Positions 63,697-64,000 of a DNA stretch of 64,000 nucleotides are shown in pieces. How positions within the stretch are numbered: position 1 is the stretch's first letter; every line of letters starts with the position of its first letter. Where the stretch lies: the NCBI GenBank assembly GCA_041395325.1, contig JAWLAT010000001.1:248001-312000 (forward strand), written 5' to 3'. This DNA comes from JAWLAT01 sp041395325. GTDB taxonomy: Bacteria; Pseudomonadota; Gammaproteobacteria; Xanthomonadales; SZUA-5. The notes beneath the pieces were generated by a model. That model worked only from the letters and a program-made list of their open reading frames with translations. It did not search any database and was not told the origin of the DNA. A program made the position numbers and the translations under genes.

Positions 63697-64000
63697 TCAA
63701 TCAGACCGCCGCCATTCGAAGCGGATCGGATTGCCGCCGTCCAGCGTCGAGATGGTCGCCTCCAGCTGGTCGCCGTCGCGTCGGTAGACGATGCGTTGGG
63801 GAAAGTCGTGATCGGGGTTGCTGAAATGGGCCTCCTGGCCCACCACGTGCTCGGCCCGGAAAGGCACCGGCGTGCCACCGCTGGGTGCCGCCCAGTAGAC
63901 CAGCGTTCCGTCGGCGTCGGCGCTGATGCGCAGAAACTCGAAGCCGGTCCGGCCGGCGCCGTTGCCATTGCGCCCCAGGCCCAGCATCAAGCCATCGCGC
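63697..64000 (-). CDS. DUF6265-like protein, C-terminal part, cut by window edge
   Basis: The frame is open to the right edge, so the N-terminus is missing. The visible residues include MLGLGRNGNGAGRTGFEFL, then NPDHDFPQRIVYRRDGDQLE, and the end NPIRFEWRRSD, resembling the C-terminus of DUF6265 proteins, which form small lipocalin-like barrels. These are usually exported proteins of unknown function. It converges on hisI. Confidence 0.72.
   Translation of the reverse strand, partial: RDGLMLGLGRNGNGAGRTGFEFLRISADADGTLVYWAAPSGGTPVPFRAEHVVGQEAHFSNPDHDFPQRIVYRRDGDQLEATISTLDGGNPIRFEWRRSD

Overview
The window is a chromosomal segment of a GC-rich gammaproteobacterium. The histidine operon is preceded by a TrpR-family gene, TonB-receptor-centred pectin use is present, and a secreted protease carries GAWF-type repeats. 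Together these suggest Lysobacterales (Xanthomonadaceae or Rhodanobacteraceae). That placement is inference; no rRNA or tRNA is present to confirm it.

Layout. 1-2517: a truncated divergent gene, then queA-tgt (queuosine tRNA modification). 2530-15990: a pectin utilisation locus with kduD, kduI, a LacI-type regulator, a DctPQM TRAP transporter, a hydratase-family gene, a secreted pectate lyase, a secreted pectin methylesterase, a frameshifted TonB-dependent receptor and kdgK. Four copies of the exact 10-mer ACCGGTGTCA sit in the promoter regions of this locus and define a probable regulon. 16016-20497: a GNAT acetyltransferase, a secreted barrel-like protein interrupted by an in-frame TGA, a membrane GAF-GGDEF protein and a ParDE-like toxin-antitoxin pair. 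20716-29861: an accessory stretch with a chimeric DNA-methylase remnant, a three-gene large serine recombinase cassette, and a TetR-controlled DevBCA-like ABC efflux operon with its outer membrane channel.

30131-50913: a genomic island of about 20.8 kb inserted in the 3' end of ssrA (tmRNA) and bounded by 24-bp direct repeats. From left to right it holds a type I restriction-modification system (hsdR, an extra gene, hsdM, hsdS), a DUF4145 gene, and a tight four-gene operon (QxK nuclease-like protein, HNH endonuclease, HipA-like kinase, DUF3037 protein). A convergent second HNH gene, a large secreted subtilisin-like protease, a P4-like replication and regulation module (DUF3987, CHC2 primase-like, AlpA) and a frameshifted tyrosine integrase follow. 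The original ssrA terminator now lies beyond the far end of the island, and the island supplies a replacement terminator next to ssrA. The four-gene operon is the best candidate for an undescribed defence system.

50891-64000: intact ssrA, two small membrane-protein genes, an AraC regulator, an LtaS/OpgB-like phosphoglycerol transferase-sulfatase, a TrpR-family gene, the complete hisGDCBHAFI operon with mostly overlapping stops and starts, and a DUF6265-like gene cut by the window edge. No CRISPR array and no tRNA gene was seen. Three genes have single-site disruptions (TonB receptor, barrel-like protein, integrase), so real decay and assembly error both need to be considered.
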